53,398 nucleotides of DNA from JANLUX01 sp031366005 (GCA_031366005.1 JANLZB010000007.1:1-53398), one strand, 5' to 3'. Shown: positions 18,104-26,785, counted from the stretch's first letter. A program made the numbers and translations. Notes: generated from the letters alone by a model not told the origin.

Positions 18104-18162
18104 AAAAAAACGTGAAATTTTTTTTAAGGTTTCAACAACTCTCCACTTTCAACGTTCAACTC

Positions 18163-19197
18163 TCAACTAACTTCAGCAAACTGCCTCATCATCTCTTCTG
18201 CTTTAGTCACCATTTCTGCAGAGCCGATAAAGAAAGGAGTACGCTGATGTAATGATTGTGGCTGAAGATCTAAAATGCGCTGATAACCATTGCTTGCTTT
18301 TCCACCTGCCTGTTCGACTATCATTGAAAGAGGATTACATTCATAAATCAGACGTAATTTCCCTTTCGGGGATTTGCCTGTGGAAGGATAAATATAAATG
18401 CCGCCTTTAATCATGTTGCGGTGAAAATCAGAAACCAATGAACCGATATAACGTGTACTATATGGGCGTTGGGTTTCAGGATCGTCTTCCTGGCAATAAC
18501 GGATATACTCTTTTACGCCTTGTGGAAAATGACAATAGTTGCCTTCATTCACACTGTAAATGGAACCGGTTTTCGGAATCATCATATCAGGATGCGACAA
18601 ACAAAATTCTCCTATAGAAGGATCAAGTGTAAAACCATTTACTCCTTTACCTGTTGTATAAACAAGCATTGTGCTCGATCCGTAAGTAACATAGCCGGCT
18701 GCAACTTGCTCCGTTCCTCTCTGTAAAAAATCTTCTATCTGAACAGTGCCTGATAAACTTTTTCTGCGATAGATAGCGAAGATGGTTCCGATGCTCACAT
18801 TCACATCAATGTTGGATGAGCCATCAAGCGGATCAATAGCCACCACATACTTTGCATTTTTCGAAACTTCACTGTCAATCTGAACCAGGCCTTCGTTTTC
18901 TTCTGATGCCAATGCACAACATTCGCCACCTGAACTCAATGCATTAATAAATTGTTCATTGGCATACACATCTAATTTTTTTTGTGATTCACCATGCACA
19001 TTTTCAGTTCCGATATCACCAAGGATATTATCAACCAGTCCGGCTTTATTTACTTCACGGTTTACAATTTTTGCTGCTATTCCAATATCGCGAAGCAACC
19101 GGCTTAACTCACCTTTGGCATAAGGAAAATCATCCTGGCGCTCAATAATAAATTGTCCAAGTGTCAGTACTCTTTTGAATGGCTTTATGTTAATCAT
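18163..19197 (-). CDS. fbp: Class I fructose-1,6-bisphosphatase
   Basis: This cytoplasmic, Mg-dependent phosphatase of gluconeogenesis converts fructose 1,6-bisphosphate to fructose 6-phosphate. The metal-binding signature VVAIDPLDGSSNIDVN is intact, as is the substrate region with RYIGSLVSDFHRNM and YPSTGKSPKGKLRLIYECNP. The ATG at 19197 is preferred over a GTG two codons upstream (19203). A TATATTTG promoter box ends five bases before the ATG, so the message is probably leaderless. The gene is divergent from serA. Confidence 0.95.
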   Translation of the reverse strand: MINIKPFKRVLTLGQFIIERQDDFPYAKGELSRLLRDIGIAAKIVNREVNKAGLVDNILGDIGTENVHGESQKKLDVYANEQFINALSSGGECCALASEENEGLVQIDSEVSKNAKYVVAIDPLDGSSNIDVNVSIGTIFAIYRRKSLSGTVQIEDFLQRGTEQVAAGYVTYGSSTMLVYTTGKGVNGFTLDPSIGEFCLSHPDMMIPKTGSIYSVNEGNYCHFPQGVKEYIRYCQEDDPETQRPYSTRYIGSLVSDFHRNMIKGGIYIYPSTGKSPKGKLRLIYECNPLSMIVEQAGGKASNGYQRILDLQPQSLHQRTPFFIGSAEMVTKAEEMMRQFAEVS

Positions 19198-19202
19198 GAT
19201 CA

Positions 19203-19210
19203 CAAATATA
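19203..19210 (-). promoter_or_regulatory. TATATTTG -7 box directly before fbp
   Basis: On the minus strand TATATTTG ends five bases upstream of the fbp ATG at 19197, again implying a leaderless or very short leader. Confidence 0.45.
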
Positions 19211-19232
19211 ATAAATCAGTTTACGGTTTATG

Positions 19233-19271
19233 GTTTACAGTTTACGGTTGTCTTGCGCGTAAACTGTAAAC
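19233..19271. repeat. GTTTACAGTTTAC inverted repeat between fbp and serA
   Basis: GTTTACAGTTTACG (19233-19246) pairs exactly with its reverse complement at 19258-19271, with an 11-nt loop. The same arms recur at 44263-44352. It lies between two divergent promoters. Confidence 0.65.
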
Positions 19272-19280
19272 TGTATACTT

Positions 19281-19288
19281 TATTTTTG
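19281..19288 (+). promoter_or_regulatory. TATTTTTG -7 box directly before serA
   Basis: The box ends four bases before the serA ATG at 19293, so the mRNA is probably leaderless. Confidence 0.5.
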
Positions 19289-19292
19289 CCCC

Positions 19293-20528
19293 ATGGTAAA
19301 AACCCTCACATCTTTTCCTAAAGAAAAAATAAAAGTATTGTTGCTTGAAGGTGTTCATCCAGCTGCATTAAAATTATTTCACGATAAAGGATTTGACAAT
19401 ATTGAAACCAGTGATCGCTCATTACCTGAAAAGGAATTACTGGATAAAATAAAAGATGTGCATCTGCTTGGCATCCGTTCAAAAACACAACTCACTGAAA
19501 AAATTTTGCAGCAGTCGAATAAATTACTCGCTGCAGGTTGTTTTTGTATTGGTACTAACCAGGTTGACTTATCTACGGCTACCAAACTTGGTATTGCAGT
19601 TTTTAATTCGCCATTTAGCAATACGCGTTCAGTGGCTGAGCTGGTGATTGGTAACAGCATTATGTTATTGAGAAGAGTGTTTGAGAAAAACGAAGCTGCA
19701 CATCGCGGAGCGTGGTTAAAGGACAGCGCCAACTGCTATGAAGTGCGTGGAAAAACTTTGGGCATTATTGGTTATGGACATATCGGTTCGCAGGTCTCCG
19801 TGCTTGCAGAAGCAATTGGAATGAAGGTATTGTTTTATGATGTGATGCCCAAGCTGAGCCTCGGCAATGCCCAAGCCGCAAGATCATTGGATGAACTATT
19901 AAAAAAGTCTGATGTTGTTTCGTTGCATGTGCCCGGTACTGCTGATACAAAAAATCTGGTGAATGCTGCACGGTTAAAGAAGTTGAAACCCGGTGCAATT
20001 TTAATTAACCTCAGCCGTGGAGATGTGATGGATGTAAAAGCAGTGAAAGAAGCATTGGAGAAAAAACAATTGGGCGGATTGGCAGTAGATGTATTTCCTG
20101 AGGAACCAAAAAGCAATAAAGATAAATTTTCTTCACTGCTGCAAAATTTACCAAACGTTATTCTTACTCCGCACATTGGTGGCTCAACATTGGAAGCACA
20201 GGAAGCAATCGGTCTGGATGTAGCAGAAAAATTAATCAGCTTTACTGATACCGGCAACAGCGCAGGTTCGTTAACTGTACCTGATATGAGCTTACCAATA
20301 TTGCACAATGCACATCGTATCTTGCACATCCATCATAACGTACCAGGCGTGCTTTCGCAGATAAATACTTTAATGTCGAAAATGAAAGTGAATATTCTCG
20401 GACAATTTTTAAAAACCAATGACAAGATAGGATATGTAGTTTTAGACATTGATAAAAAGAGTTCTCCGAAAGTGATGGAGGAACTGAAGAAGATTAAGGA
20501 AACGATTAGGACAAGGAGTTTGTATTAG
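19293..20528 (+). CDS. serA: D-3-phosphoglycerate dehydrogenase
   Basis: SerA catalyses the first step of serine synthesis, oxidising 3-phosphoglycerate with NAD. The 411 residues show the Rossmann motif GYGHIG (160-165), the catalytic Arg in NLSRGDVMD, Glu in FPEEP and His in TPHIGGSTLEAQ. A C-terminal ACT domain (about 338-411) should bind serine for feedback control. Domain order and length match the E. coli type. A MazF-type TA pair begins 39 nt after its stop. The last 58 codons are repeated, in diverged form, after that pair. Confidence 0.96.
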   Translation: MVKTLTSFPKEKIKVLLLEGVHPAALKLFHDKGFDNIETSDRSLPEKELLDKIKDVHLLGIRSKTQLTEKILQQSNKLLAAGCFCIGTNQVDLSTATKLGIAVFNSPFSNTRSVAELVIGNSIMLLRRVFEKNEAAHRGAWLKDSANCYEVRGKTLGIIGYGHIGSQVSVLAEAIGMKVLFYDVMPKLSLGNAQAARSLDELLKKSDVVSLHVPGTADTKNLVNAARLKKLKPGAILINLSRGDVMDVKAVKEALEKKQLGGLAVDVFPEEPKSNKDKFSSLLQNLPNVILTPHIGGSTLEAQEAIGLDVAEKLISFTDTGNSAGSLTVPDMSLPILHNAHRILHIHHNVPGVLSQINTLMSKMKVNILGQFLKTNDKIGYVVLDIDKKSSPKVMEELKKIKETIRTRSLY

Positions 20529-20567
20529 TGAATACTAAAAGTATATACCTTTACAAAAAGAAAAATA

Positions 20568-20798
20568 ATGAAGACCTTGTCACTTAAATTAGATGACTCC
20601 ATTTATGAAGAAGCAGATAAAATTACTTCCAAGCTTAAGATAGCACGAAACCGTTACATTAATGAAGCAGTGAAAATTTACAATACAGTTAACAAAAAAA
20701 GACTGCTTAAAAAACAACTGCTTAAAGAATCAAAACTAACGAGAAAAGATTCTATGGATGTATTGGCGGAATTTGAAAAGCTGATGGATGAAAATTAA
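20568..20798 (+). CDS. Antitoxin of a MazF/PemK-type TA pair (RHH-like)
   Basis: The 76 residues begin with MKTLSLKLDDSIYEEADKI, a pattern typical of ribbon-helix-helix DNA-binding antitoxins, followed by NRYINEAVKIYN and a Lys-rich C-terminal tail that would wrap the toxin. It should neutralise the downstream MazF-like toxin and repress the pair. It overlaps the toxin start by 11 nt. A TACCTTTA sequence (20546-20553), one base from the -7 consensus, lies upstream. The pair sits between intact serA and a second serA 3' end. Confidence 0.85.
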   Translation: MKTLSLKLDDSIYEEADKITSKLKIARNRYINEAVKIYNTVNKKRLLKKQLLKESKLTRKDSMDVLAEFEKLMDEN

Positions 20799-21123
20799 AC
20801 AATTTGATTTATGGACTGCCGACCTTAACCCCAAAAGAGGAACAGAACCTGGAAAGATAAGACCGGTTATAGTTATTCAAACTGACCTTTTAAACAATGA
20901 GCATCCATCAACTTTAATCTGTCCTGTTACCACGAATGTTATTGAGGAGTTAGAGTTACTAAGAGTACATCTTAGAAAGGGACAGTTAGCGAGGAAAAGC
21001 GATATTCTTGTTGATCAGATTCGAGCAATTGATAATACCAGATTGATTAAGCGTGTATCAAAATTAAATGATTCGCAAATTCAATCTCTCAAGCATAACC
21101 TCCGCGTTGTACTTAATTTATAG
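20788..21123 (+). CDS. MazF/PemK family endoribonuclease toxin
   Basis: This is a sequence-specific mRNA interferase. The 111 residues open with FDLWTADLNPKRGTEPGKIRPVIVIQ, the MazF/PemK hallmark with the conserved Arg-Pro after the G-x-E-x-G-K-x-R loop. ICPVTTN and DILVDQIRAIDNTRL follow, the latter being the conserved DQIR segment. The length is normal and no key motif is missing. It starts inside the antitoxin gene, which suggests coupling. A displaced serA 3' end begins 28 nt after the stop. Confidence 0.94.
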   Translation: MKIKQFDLWTADLNPKRGTEPGKIRPVIVIQTDLLNNEHPSTLICPVTTNVIEELELLRVHLRKGQLARKSDILVDQIRAIDNTRLIKRVSKLNDSQIQSLKHNLRVVLNL

Positions 21124-21151
21124 TCAGATACCTTTTTATGATTCTGCTCAT

Positions 21152-21325
21152 TCGCACATTAATACCTTGATGTCAGAAATGAAAGTGAATATTTTGGGAC
21201 AGTTTTTAAAAACAAATGATAAGATTGGATATGTAGTTTTAGACATTGATAAAAGGAGTTCTTCGAAAGTGATGGAGGAGTTGAAGAAGATTAACGAAAC
21301 AATTAGGACAAGGAGTTTGTATTAA
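21152..21325 (+). pseudogene. Second, diverged copy of the serA 3' end
   Basis: These 58 codons align without gaps to serA 20355-20528 and end at a stop codon. By eye there are 19 nucleotide differences in 174. Thirteen are silent, one swaps TAG for TAA, and five change an amino acid (Q/H, K/E, K/R, P/S, K/N). This bias shows that both copies evolved as working gene ends before they came together. The frame runs open a little upstream (from 21068), but that part overlaps the toxin gene and has no serA similarity. Confidence 0.93.
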
Positions 21326-21358
21326 AATTTGAAATAACCATAAACAAAAAATATTCTC

Positions 21359-22384
21359 ATGAAAAAACTATCGCTTATAATTTGCATTGTTCTTCTTACG
21401 AACAATTTTATAAACGCCCAATCAAACTATCATGTCATAAATAAAATTTCTGTCGAAGGTGATGGCGGCTGGGATTACCTAACTGTTGATGATGAAACAG
21501 GAAGGCTATTTGTTTCTCACAGCTCTATGGTGCAAGTTATTGATGTGAAAGAAAAGAAAGTAATCGCGACCATTTCTGATTTAAAAGGGGTGCATGGAAT
21601 TACGCTTGCCAAAGATTTGAATAAAGGATTTATCAGCAATGGAAGAGATTCTTCAGTTACAATTTTCAATCTTGAAACTTATGCTGTTATTGAAAAAGTT
21701 TATGTCACAGGTCGCAATCCTGATGCAATTTTGTATGATCCATTTTCTCATCGTGTTTTTACTTTTAACGGTGGAGGAAAAAATTCAACTGTGATTGATG
21801 CAAAAACAAATAAAGTAATCGGTACAATTCCGCTTGATGGCAAGCCAGAATTTGCAGTGACTGATAACAAAGGAAAAATTTATGTGAACATTGAAGATAA
21901 AAGTGTCATCAAGGAAATTAATTCTCAAACCTTAAAAGTGGAAAATGAATGGAAGATTGCACCAGGTGAAGAACCAAGTGGATTAGCTTTTGACAGTGAA
22001 AATAAAATTTTGTTCAGTGTTTGTGATAATAAAATGATTGTGGTGATGGATGCATCAACTGGAAAAGTTGTAACGACCTTACCAATCGGTGAACGCGTGG
22101 ATGGTGCAGCTTATGATTCTGAGTTAAAACGTGCATACAGTTCAAACGGTGATGGCACTTTAACTGTGGTTCAGGAGAAGGATAAAAACACATTTACTGT
22201 TTCGGAAAATGTTCCCACGCTAAAAGGAGCGCGAACAATTACACTTGACAAAAAAACACATCACATTTTTTTACCGACTGCTGAATATGGAGATGCACCT
22301 GAGCCAACAAAAGAAAATCCGCATCCAAGGCCATCCATCAAGCCTGGCACATTTGTAATTTTAGAAATTGAACCAATGAAATAA
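21359..22384 (+). CDS. YncE family secreted beta-propeller protein
   Basis: The protein has a signal peptide (ending FINAQSNY) and about 320 residues of YVTN-type propeller repeats, seen as recurring VIDVKEKKVIATI, VIDAKTNKVIGTIPLDGKPE and VMDASTGKVVTTLPIGE blocks. The length and repeat style match YncE-like proteins, whose exact role is unknown; some bind DNA or metals. The C terminus (PEPTKENPHPRPSIKPGTFVILEIEP) is a family feature. It converges on the next gene with only two bases between the stops. Confidence 0.88.
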   Translation: MKKLSLIICIVLLTNNFINAQSNYHVINKISVEGDGGWDYLTVDDETGRLFVSHSSMVQVIDVKEKKVIATISDLKGVHGITLAKDLNKGFISNGRDSSVTIFNLETYAVIEKVYVTGRNPDAILYDPFSHRVFTFNGGGKNSTVIDAKTNKVIGTIPLDGKPEFAVTDNKGKIYVNIEDKSVIKEINSQTLKVENEWKIAPGEEPSGLAFDSENKILFSVCDNKMIVVMDASTGKVVTTLPIGERVDGAAYDSELKRAYSSNGDGTLTVVQEKDKNTFTVSENVPTLKGARTITLDKKTHHIFLPTAEYGDAPEPTKENPHPRPSIKPGTFVILEIEPMK

Positions 22385-22394
22385 TTTCATTGGT
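22372..22394. terminator. Palindrome spanning two convergent stop codons
   Basis: ACCAATGAAAT (22372-22382), one central base, then its exact reverse complement (22384-22394). The YncE stop (22382-22384) and the stop of the opposite gene (22387-22389) both lie inside. It could act as a compact bidirectional terminator, though the possible loop is very small and no T-run follows. Confidence 0.5.
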
Positions 22395-23640
22395 GAAGCA
22401 CAACAATTTTTTTTGTTACGTTAAAATGCTCTGACGAAATACTTAAAATATAAATTCCATTTTGTAAAGCCGAAACATCAATTATTTCATTGTGGCTTAT
22501 TGCAGACGTCTTAAAATTATTTATGCTGATCAATTCACCTTTAACATCAAATAAATTGATTGTAGCAGAGACAGCATCTCTCAAATCAAAAATTAATTTG
22601 TCATTCGCAGGATTCGGATTCACACTAAAATATTTATTAACCGAATTATTCTCATCCACATTTGTTACCGTAGTTGTTGCCAGCCAGATTGTAATGTTCA
22701 TTAAAAGTTTGCGATGATTGCCTGCTGCATCTGTGATGTATCCATCATATAAAAAATCATTCGGGTCACCACTACCGTCATCAATTGGTGAGCTGTCACC
22801 AATAGCTGCAATTTTGCCAGATCCATAATGCGCAGACGAACACATAACATTCGCATTACCCGTTGTGGAAGATCCCGTTTTAAATACTACACCTTTTACA
22901 GAATTGTTTTGAGCAGGAGTTAACGTCAGCGTTGTGCCATTGCTCCATTGCACTTCTGCAACATTTCCCATTGGTCCATGTAAAACTGAATCAAGTGGTA
23001 ATGGAGCGATGTTAAATGAAGTCTGTGAAAAATCTGCATAATCAAAACTCATTCCGAAAGGATTATTCTGAATCGTATTGTTAGTCATTAAATCATTCCA
23101 GATATGCGGTGAGTCCCAGCCATCACCATTCCTGTCTGATACATCATGATCAGAAATCATAAACAATCCCCCACCGTTTTGTACAAAATTGATGATTGCA
23201 GTTTTTTGAGCAGAAGTAAAAACAATATTTGGTTCAGGAACAATAAAGACTTTATAGTTACTCAAATCCTGCGCATTACTTGTATTGCCATAGGTAATCT
23301 GACCATTGTAAGGCAATGTTTCAACAATATAACCATGATTCACACAATCAATTCCCCAGTAAGAAATGCCGCCATTCCAATAATTTTCATTGGTCGAAAC
23401 TGTAATTCCAGACTGGACAGGGGATGGTATAGTTACAGGATTTGATTCTGTACCTGTTCCTGCAATTGCAGGACCGTTATTAAAACCAAGGTTATGAAGA
23501 TTTGCATCAATTACCCAATCAGCATTGCCCGCAGTTTCTGCTTTGCTTGCATCAAAAAGGATTTTTATTTGTGCTTTCGCTGTAACAAAGCTAAAAACCA
23601 AAATCATAACACTTAAATTTTTATTGAATCGCATTGACAT
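22387..23640 (-). CDS. T9SS type A cargo protein with a GATase/ThuA-like domain
   Basis: This exported protein has a signal peptide (ending VTAKAQIKI). A domain that looks like a glutamine-amidotransferase-like fold follows: FIVPEP near a strand end, then AIINFVQNGGGLFMISDHDVSDRNGDG and AAIGDSSPIDDGSGDP. The last ~80 residues form a type A T9SS sorting domain (VNPNPANDKLIFD, NLFDVKGEL, LQNGIYILSI). Its substrate is unknown. It overlaps the upstream pump gene by 20 nt; a second ATG at 23634 would shorten the overlap. A remnant of a related gene occurs at about 34186-34292. Confidence 0.82.
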   Translation of the reverse strand: MSMRFNKNLSVMILVFSFVTAKAQIKILFDASKAETAGNADWVIDANLHNLGFNNGPAIAGTGTESNPVTIPSPVQSGITVSTNENYWNGGISYWGIDCVNHGYIVETLPYNGQITYGNTSNAQDLSNYKVFIVPEPNIVFTSAQKTAIINFVQNGGGLFMISDHDVSDRNGDGWDSPHIWNDLMTNNTIQNNPFGMSFDYADFSQTSFNIAPLPLDSVLHGPMGNVAEVQWSNGTTLTLTPAQNNSVKGVVFKTGSSTTGNANVMCSSAHYGSGKIAAIGDSSPIDDGSGDPNDFLYDGYITDAAGNHRKLLMNITIWLATTTVTNVDENNSVNKYFSVNPNPANDKLIFDLRDAVSATINLFDVKGELISINNFKTSAISHNEIIDVSALQNGIYILSISSEHFNVTKKIVVLHQ

Positions 23641-26600
23641 GTTTTTTATAAAGTAATTTTAAGATTGTCGGATATACAATCAATAGCAAAGGTAAGGCGA
23701 TAATAAATCCTCCTATTACTGCAATAGCTAAAGGCTGATGTAATTGTGCTCCTGTTCCTATCCCAAGAGCGATAGGTAACAATGCAATGATTGCTCCCAA
23801 TGCCGTCATCAATTTCGGGCGTAAACGAGTAGAGATTGCATACACAACCGAATCATGCGCATTGTTTGTTTTTAATGTTTCTGAAAATTGGAGAAAAGTA
23901 AAAATTGCATTTTCACCGATGATGCCAATAATCATAATGATGCCGGTATAACTTCCGACATTTAAGGCAGTATTGGTAATGTAAAGTGCAATCATACTTC
24001 CTGAAACTCCAAGCACAGAAATAAAAAGAATCAATAATGCTACTTTAATTTTTTTAAAAAGAAACAACATCACAGCAAAAACCAACAATGCAGCCGAAAG
24101 CAAAATCATCATTAACTCGCTGAATGATTGTTGCTGCTCTTTATATGCTCCTCCATATTCAATATGATAACCTTGCGGCAAATGCACTTTGGATTTTATT
24201 TCGCTTTCAAGATCGTGCATCACACTTCCCAAATCACGATTGTCTAACCGCGCTGTAACCGGAATCATGGATTGCAGATTTTCCCTTTGTATCTCTGCAC
24301 TACCGGTAGCAATCTGAATTTTTGCTAACTGCGAGATCGGCTGAAGCTTGCCGTCAGGTAAAAAAAGACTTCTTTGTTTTATTTGTTCCAATGAAGTGTT
24401 TGCTGCATCCGGATATAACATTCTTACCGCAGTGAGTTGTTCTTTTTCATAGATATTTCCAACGATGTTTCCCTGGAGTTGTGTTTGCAATTGGTTTTGA
24501 AAATCAGCAGGAGTAATACCAAACTGCGCTAACTTTTGATAATGCGGCTCAATATTTATTGAAGGACCTGCAATAGTTATTCCATTGAAAACATCGGCAG
24601 TTCCTTTAACGTTCTCTGTTATTGCTGCAACCTGCTTTGCCAATGACTGCAGCAAATTTTGATTGTCACCATAAATTTTTATTTCAACAGGCTGTGTTGA
24701 ACTCATTAAATCGCCAAGCATGTCACCGATCACTTGCCCGAAATCAACCCAGAGTGCTGGTTGAGATGTTTCTATTTTTTTTCTTATTTCATCAATCACT
24801 TCATTGGTTGAACGCTTCCTGTTTTTTTTCAACTGAATTAAATAATCTCCGGTATTGGGTTCCGTGATAAAAAACCCCATTTGCGTTCCTGTTCTTCTTG
24901 AATATGTTTTAATCTCAGGAATGGAAGGAAATATTTTTTCCACTTCGCGCAATATCCTGTCCGTTTCCTGCAATGATGTTCCCGGAGGAGATTTATAATC
25001 AAACACAAGACTGCCTTCATCCATTTCCGGCAGAAAACCGGTTTCCAATCTCTTAGAGATAAAAATGATGGACACAATTAAAAAAATTGTAAACGCAAAA
25101 CTTAAAACAGGACGTTGAATAAACCACGCGATCCATCTTCCTTTTTTATGCTGATGTTCATGAGTTTCTGATTTTACCCGATTTGTTTTTCCTGAAAGCA
25201 ATAAATAAATAACAGGCAATCCCAGCCACGTTACAAAAAAGGAACAAACCAAAGTAATCATCATGGCATTGGTCAGAATTTTAAAATAAGCGCCTGCAAC
25301 TCCGCTCAATAAAACAAAAGGAAAAAATATTACGATGGTGCTTATTGAAGAACCAATCATTGCCGGTAATAAATAATTGATTGCTTTGGATAACAATTCT
25401 CTTGTGGGTGTTTCGGGATGCTCTTCGTGTGTGCGATGAATTTGTTCCACCACTACAATTGCATCATCAATGATCAAACCGATGCTTGCAGCAATAGCGC
25501 CAAGCGTCATGATATTGAAATTGTATCCTAATAAATAAAGTACAATGAGCGTGAGTGCGAGCGTGATGGGAATGGTAATCAAAATAACTGCACTTGATTT
25601 GAATGAACGCAGAAAAATAACTGCAACTACAATGGCAAGCAGCAACCCTATCAGCAAACTATCATTTACACTTTTGATAGAGTCATTCACAAAATCTGCC
25701 TGTACATAATAAGGCTTCATGGAAACACCTTTTGGTAAAATAGTTTTATTCAGATCAGAAACTTTATTTTCAACTTCTTTTGTTAAATCAATCAGGTTGG
25801 CGTTAGGCTGTTTTACGATTGCAACCAGCACTGCGCTTTTTCCATTTGCATTCACGCGGATATATTCTGTCAGCTCTGCAATTTTTATATTGGCTATGTC
25901 CTGCAATCGCAACACTCTTTTTCCATTATTATTAATAACAAGCTTTTGCAATTCTTCAAGATTTTCAACACTAGCATCCGTAACTGTGAGATACAAACGC
26001 TTGTAATCTGTAAGAAACCCATTGCTGCTGATAAAATTTGTTTGACTGATTGCAGTGGAAATCATGGAAGGTGTGATACCTAACGAACTCATTTTCTGCG
26101 GAAGCAATTCAATGTGATACTCTTTTGTTTTTCCGCCAATCACCCGAATATCAGCAACACCAGCAGTTTGAGATAAAAAAGGTTTGACGGTATAATTTGC
26201 AATTTGATTAAGTTCAATATTACTTCTGCCTCTTCCCTCAATCACATAACCCATCACCGGAAGAATGGAAGGATTCATTTTTTCAACCGTGAAGTTTGTT
26301 CCTGGTGGCAGATCATTTTTGATTTGATTAATGGACGACTCAATTTGTTGTTTGCTCAAATCAATATCTGCATTCCAATCCATGTAAGCAGAAATTTCAC
26401 AACTTCCGCGACTTGTTATGCTCCGCAAGACCTGTAAATCAGGAACCCTTTTGATTGCAATCTCCAAAGGCTTGGTAACCGTAATCATCATCTTGCTCAC
26501 TGGTTGCAATCCGTTCTCTGCAATGATTTTTATTTTTGGAAAAGTAATCTCAGGGAAAAGAGATGATTGCATTTTTGAATAAGTAAAAATTCCCGTTGCC

Positions 26601-26659
26601 AGGATCAGCAGCAAAACAACTGCTACAGGATTTTTATGTGAGACAAAAAAGTTATTCAT
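23621..26659 (-). CDS. RND efflux pump, inner-membrane permease (AcrB/HAE1-like)
   Basis: This proton-driven inner-membrane transporter is the motor of a tripartite efflux system. The 1012 residues have the N-terminal FVSHKNPVAVVLLLILATGIF helix, the long porter domains, and the TM4 proton-relay pair Asp398-Asp399 (GLIIDDAIVVVEQIHRTHEEHP). A second half shows the same layout (GIIGENAIFTFLQFSET, SALGAIIALLPIALG-like). Paired aspartates point to the drug/organic-substrate HAE1 type rather than CusA-type metal pumps, but the substrate is unknown. The adaptor and TolC genes lie upstream on the same strand, separated from this gene by a GxxExxY gene and two hairpin repeats. Confidence 0.93.
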   Translation of the reverse strand: MNNFFVSHKNPVAVVLLLILATGIFTYSKMQSSLFPEITFPKIKIIAENGLQPVSKMMITVTKPLEIAIKRVPDLQVLRSITSRGSCEISAYMDWNADIDLSKQQIESSINQIKNDLPPGTNFTVEKMNPSILPVMGYVIEGRGRSNIELNQIANYTVKPFLSQTAGVADIRVIGGKTKEYHIELLPQKMSSLGITPSMISTAISQTNFISSNGFLTDYKRLYLTVTDASVENLEELQKLVINNNGKRVLRLQDIANIKIAELTEYIRVNANGKSAVLVAIVKQPNANLIDLTKEVENKVSDLNKTILPKGVSMKPYYVQADFVNDSIKSVNDSLLIGLLLAIVVAVIFLRSFKSSAVILITIPITLALTLIVLYLLGYNFNIMTLGAIAASIGLIIDDAIVVVEQIHRTHEEHPETPTRELLSKAINYLLPAMIGSSISTIVIFFPFVLLSGVAGAYFKILTNAMMITLVCSFFVTWLGLPVIYLLLSGKTNRVKSETHEHQHKKGRWIAWFIQRPVLSFAFTIFLIVSIIFISKRLETGFLPEMDEGSLVFDYKSPPGTSLQETDRILREVEKIFPSIPEIKTYSRRTGTQMGFFITEPNTGDYLIQLKKNRKRSTNEVIDEIRKKIETSQPALWVDFGQVIGDMLGDLMSSTQPVEIKIYGDNQNLLQSLAKQVAAITENVKGTADVFNGITIAGPSINIEPHYQKLAQFGITPADFQNQLQTQLQGNIVGNIYEKEQLTAVRMLYPDAANTSLEQIKQRSLFLPDGKLQPISQLAKIQIATGSAEIQRENLQSMIPVTARLDNRDLGSVMHDLESEIKSKVHLPQGYHIEYGGAYKEQQQSFSELMMILLSAALLVFAVMLFLFKKIKVALLILFISVLGVSGSMIALYITNTALNVGSYTGIIMIIGIIGENAIFTFLQFSETLKTNNAHDSVVYAISTRLRPKLMTALGAIIALLPIALGIGTGAQLHQPLAIAVIGGFIIALPLLLIVYPTILKLLYKKHVNAIQ

Positions 26660-26698
26660 CTTATTAATGTTTTAACCACAGAGTTGAATGGAGTTTGA

Positions 26699-26785
26699 CA
26701 CAGAGTTTCACAGAGTTTTTTTTAATACGTTTTGAAGACATTTATTTCGATTATTTCAATTATTTTAACTCTGTGAAACTCTGTG
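26699..26785. repeat. CACAGAG inverted repeat, pump side of the GxxExxY gene
   Basis: CACAGAGTTTCACAGAGTT (26699-26717) pairs exactly with its reverse complement at 26767-26785 (19-bp arms, 49-nt loop). A further CTCTGTG follows at about 26802-26809, and another CACAGAG lies at about 26677-26683. It lies just after the GxxExxY stop (minus strand) and before the pump gene. Confidence 0.8.

Noticed and set aside
20568..21123. The TA pair as part of a transposon or integron cassette
   Set aside because: No transposase, integrase, terminal inverted repeat or attC-like site is visible; the only flanking repeat is the serA 3' end.
21068..21325. A small complete gene of 85 codons downstream of the MazF-type toxin
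   Set aside because: Its first third overlaps the toxin gene in another frame, and the rest is a copy of the serA 3' end without its own start, so it is treated as a gene fragment.
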